Of a stretch of DNA of 17,109 nucleotides, positions 15,042 to 17,109 are shown one piece after another (position 1 is the stretch's first letter; each line of letters starts with the position of its first letter). The DNA is from Chloroflexota bacterium (lineage in GTDB: Bacteria; Chloroflexota; Anaerolineae; Aggregatilineales; UBA2796): positions 1-17,109 of the forward strand of contig RFIM01000079.1 of assembly GCA_003695215.1 (NCBI GenBank). The letters run 5' to 3'. The translations under genes were made by a program, and so were the position numbers. The notes under the pieces were generated by a model. It was not told where the DNA came from. It saw only the letters and a program-made list of their open reading frames with translations, and made no database searches.

Positions 15042-16457
15042 TTAAGGCAATGGCGCACCGAGCCGCTGCAGCGCGCGCTCAGCGCGCCATTTGAGCGCGT
15101 CCTCAGCATGCTGGTAAACGAAGCGATAGCTCTCGATAGCGCCCTGTGCATCGCCCTGATGCTCTAGCAGCACAGCGAAATAGTAGCGTGCGCGCGGATT
15201 CTGGCTATCTAGTGCGATGGCGCGCTGCAGCTCGGCATAAGCCAGCTGCACTTGCGCGTTATAGAGCAGCGCATAACCATAGTTGGCGGCGATCTCGGCA
15301 TCAGCGGGCAAGGCAGCTAGCGACTGGCGCAGGAAAGCCAGGCCTTCGCCGTTCAGAGCGTAATTCTCGTCGGCGTAAAAGGCAGCCAGCGCGCGGCGCA
15401 GCTCGGCGTTCTCAGGCGCAAGGCGCACTGCATTATTCAGCCAACGCGCTGCTTCAGCCAAATTGCCACCTTGCCGATAGGTTTGCCCGATCTCGGCTGC
15501 TAGCGCAGCGTTCTGTGAATCTAGCGCATAAGCCAAGCGTAAGGCCATTAAGGCCTGATCTAAATCGCCTTGCCGACGCCAATAGAGACCTGCTGCGTAC
15601 TGCACAAACGCGTCATCAGGCGCCGCTTGGACTGCCTGCTCGATCAGTGGCGCGCCATCACGACCGTTGATGCTCTGCGCCAAGCCGAGAAAAGCGCGCG
15701 CTGCAGGCAGATCGCTGCCTTGCGCATTGGCGAAATGCAGCGCTCGCTCAGCATAGCGCCATTGGCCCGCCTCAATCAGCGCCAGACCGCAGCGGAAGGC
15801 GAATAGCGCAGCCGACTCCTGCCCATGCGCGGCGAGCAGCTCGCGCAAGGTCTGCGCAGTAGTGCTCTCAGGCAGAGCGGCGAGTAAGTCAGCTGCCTTT
15901 TGCGGCTGCTCAGGCAAGAGCAAGGCTGCCAGCGCAAAGCGCACCTCAGGCGCGTCAGCGGCGAGCGCCTCAGCGCGCTCGAGATATTCGATAGCGCGTT
16001 GCCAAGCACGCCGACTCAAGGCCGAATCGGCGAGCGCGCGCAAGAGCGGCACATCAGCGGCTGTGCCTTGCAAAGCAGCCCGCCTGTGCGCATCAGCAGC
16101 GTATGCATCGCCCTGCGCTGCGAACCAATCAGCCCAAGCGCGATGCACGCGCGCAGAATAACCGTGATGCGCAGTCCATGGCTTCAGGTAAGCGCTTGCT
16201 AAATCGTAGCGGCGCGCTGCCATGGCGATTTGATAGAGCCGTTGCAGGCTGAAGGCATCGTCGGGCCAGAAGATGAGCGCTTGATGATAAGCCTCTAGCG
16301 CGATGCCCAGGTCGCCGCGCTCAAAGGCTGCGGCGCCGCGCTGTAATGCCTCGCGCAGCGCCAAAGGATACGGCGCACGCACTAGCAGCAGGCATAAGCC
16401 TAAAAGCGCCAAGCGTGGCAAGAGATGTTTGGCGAACGTGCTATAATTTCTGGCCAT
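15042..16457 (-). CDS. TPR protein with N-terminal membrane anchor
   Basis: A 471-residue protein. One hydrophobic segment (about residues 12-28, LLPRLALLGLCLLLV) serves as anchor or uncleaved signal. The rest is a chain of roughly nine tetratricopeptide-like helix pairs, for example AAAFERGDLGIALEAYHQAL (about 42-61), the QGDLDQALMALRLAYALD and GGNLAEAARWLNNAVRLAPENAE region in the middle, and QGDAQGAIESYRFV near the end. It is very rich in alanine. It probably scaffolds other proteins at the membrane; no partner is shown. The frame extends to 16526, which would overlap mtnA. The ATG at 16457 is preferred because the anchor follows it at the usual distance, although no good ribosome site precedes it. 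A possible TATACT box lies only 10 bp upstream. Confidence 0.8.
   Translation of the reverse strand: MARNYSTFAKHLLPRLALLGLCLLLVRAPYPLALREALQRGAAAFERGDLGIALEAYHQALIFWPDDAFSLQRLYQIAMAARRYDLASAYLKPWTAHHGYSARVHRAWADWFAAQGDAYAADAHRRAALQGTAADVPLLRALADSALSRRAWQRAIEYLERAEALAADAPEVRFALAALLLPEQPQKAADLLAALPESTTAQTLRELLAAHGQESAALFAFRCGLALIEAGQWRYAERALHFANAQGSDLPAARAFLGLAQSINGRDGAPLIEQAVQAAPDDAFVQYAAGLYWRRQGDLDQALMALRLAYALDSQNAALAAEIGQTYRQGGNLAEAARWLNNAVRLAPENAELRRALAAFYADENYALNGEGLAFLRQSLAALPADAEIAANYGYALLYNAQVQLAYAELQRAIALDSQNPRARYYFAVLLEHQGDAQGAIESYRFVYQHAEDALKWRAERALQRLGAPLP
16439..16447 (+). promoter_or_regulatory. extended -10 promoter for mtnA
   Basis: TGCTATAAT, the third exact copy in the window, lies 59 bp before the mtnA ATG. 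It sits inside the 5' end of the TPR gene on the other strand, covering its Asn-Tyr-Ser codons 4-6. Initiation near 16454 would give a leader of about 52 nt. No -35 match is seen. Confidence 0.6.
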
Positions 16458-16466
16458 AGCAAGCTG

Positions 16467-16472
16467 AGTATA
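16467..16472 (-). promoter_or_regulatory. possible -10 box of the TPR gene
   Basis: TATACT on the minus strand lies 9-10 bp before the ATG at 16457. If used, transcription would start within a few bases of the ATG, giving a nearly leaderless mRNA, in line with the missing ribosome site. No -35 is recognisable. Confidence 0.3.
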
Positions 16473-16506
16473 ACGCAATGCAGCACGCGCTTGAGTTGAC
16501 GATGCG

Positions 16507-17109
16507 ATGATCGCTGAGACACGCACAGTTTTCTGGGAAGATGGTCAGCTCTGCCTGATCGATCAACGCAAACTGCCCGAGACTTTCGAGATCGTACGCT
16601 ATCAAACCTACACAGAAGTTGCCGAGGCCATTCGGGACATGGTGGTGCGCGGCGCGCCTGCCATTGGCGCAGCGGCGGCTTTCGGCATGGCCTTGGCGGC
16701 CCAGCGCAGCACAGCACGCGATCGGCAAGCGCTAGGCGCCGATTTAGCCGAGGCGGCTGAGGTGCTGCGCAAAGCGCGCCCGACCGCCGTCAATCTCTCG
16801 TGGGCAGTGGCGCAGATGTTGGCGCACTTTGAGCGGGCTGAGCAGCAGGACGTAGCGCTGCTCAAACAGGCGCTCCTAGCGCAGGCGCAGCGCATTGCCG
16901 ATGAAGACGTGCGCATCAATCAGCGCATTGGTGAACATGGCGCGGCGCTGGTGCCCGAACAGGCAACCATCATCCATCACTGCAACACAGGCAGCTTGGC
17001 TACAGTCATGTGGGGAACGGCCCTAGGCGTGATTCGGTCGGCGCATCTGCAGGGCAAGCGGCTGCACGTGCTGGTAGATGAGACGCGCCCGCGCTTGCAA
17101 GGCGCCAAA
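16507..17109 (+). CDS. mtnA: S-methyl-5-thioribose-1-phosphate isomerase (N-terminal part, cut by window end)
   Basis: The first 201 codons of MtnA, which turns methylthioribose-1-phosphate into methylthioribulose-1-phosphate in the methionine salvage pathway. The frame is open to the last base. Family motifs are VVRGAPAIGAAAAFG (46-60), PTAVNLSWAV (92-101), HHCNTGSLAT (157-166) with the catalytic cysteine C159, and VDETRPRLQGA (190-200). The catalytic aspartate and the C-terminal half lie beyond the window. The relatives eIF2B-alpha and ribose-1,5-bisphosphate isomerase are less likely given the HCNTGSLAT and ETRPRLQGA motifs. It is divergent from the TPR gene with only 49 bp between starts; its ribosome site is weak. 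Confidence 0.93.
   Translation, partial: MIAETRTVFWEDGQLCLIDQRKLPETFEIVRYQTYTEVAEAIRDMVVRGAPAIGAAAAFGMALAAQRSTARDRQALGADLAEAAEVLRKARPTAVNLSWAVAQMLAHFERAEQQDVALLKQALLAQAQRIADEDVRINQRIGEHGAALVPEQATIIHHCNTGSLATVMWGTALGVIRSAHLQGKRLHVLVDETRPRLQGAK

Noticed and set aside
15023..15043. AT-rich stretch after the TPR stop as an intrinsic terminator
   Set aside because: A T6 run exists on the minus strand but no stable stem precedes it; the symmetry is only AAAATTTT.
16458..16526. Longer TPR protein starting at 16526
   Set aside because: It would overlap the mtnA start by 20 bp and put 23 extra residues before the membrane anchor.
1..17109. Defence island, prophage, transposon or CRISPR array
   Set aside because: Every long frame that is not a shadow matches a housekeeping, metabolic or envelope gene; there are no spaced repeats, integrase, transposase or nuclease clusters apart from uvrC.

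Overview
The window reads as ordinary chromosomal DNA from a moderately GC-rich (close to 60% by eye) bacterium, most likely of the Chloroflexota. The reasons are the LysW-carrier type lysine genes (lysZ, lysJ), a long PheT with an extra stretch in its N-terminal tRNA-binding region, and a mix of secreted proteins with short N-terminal signal peptides. Deinococcota also use the LysW pathway, so the phylum is an inference. I see no insertion sequence, phage gene, CRISPR array or rRNA, and base usage looks uniform throughout.

Layout. (1) 150-1208 (+): a CobW/COG0523 metal-chaperone GTPase behind a clear extended -10 promoter and a 9-bp direct repeat. (2) 1321-2001 (+): a secreted protein made of two copies of a small two-cysteine domain. 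Its stop codon abuts the stop of a convergent DUF554 membrane protein (2754-2002, -). (3) 2930-7964 (+): five closely packed genes, probably one operon: proline dehydrogenase, a DUF3592-like membrane protein, a pteridine-reductase-like SDR, a membrane TPR protein and uvrC. (4) 9167-7974 (-): a secreted PQQ-type sugar dehydrogenase converging on uvrC. (5) 9347-11929 (+): pheT without pheS, followed by a perfect 11-bp hairpin and a convergent tRNA-Glu(CUC) with a near-consensus promoter. (6) 12131-14147 (+): lysZ and lysJ, overlapping by 8 bp, followed by several hairpins. (7) 14935-14237 and 16457-15042 (-): a secreted jelly-roll-like protein and a membrane-anchored TPR protein. (8) 16507-17109 (+): the first 201 codons of mtnA, cut by the window end, with a promoter that sits inside the start of the opposite TPR gene.

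Functionally these are housekeeping genes: translation (pheT, tRNA-Glu), excision repair (uvrC), lysine or arginine synthesis (lysZJ), methionine salvage (mtnA), proline breakdown, and envelope proteins of unknown role. I found no convincing new multi-gene system. The most unusual signal is genome-scale rather than genic: the tetranucleotide CCGG is almost absent (four sites found in 17.1 kb). Promoters share a TGCTAyAAT core. Smaller points are a histidine in place of the catalytic tyrosine in the SDR and the duplicated cysteine domain.
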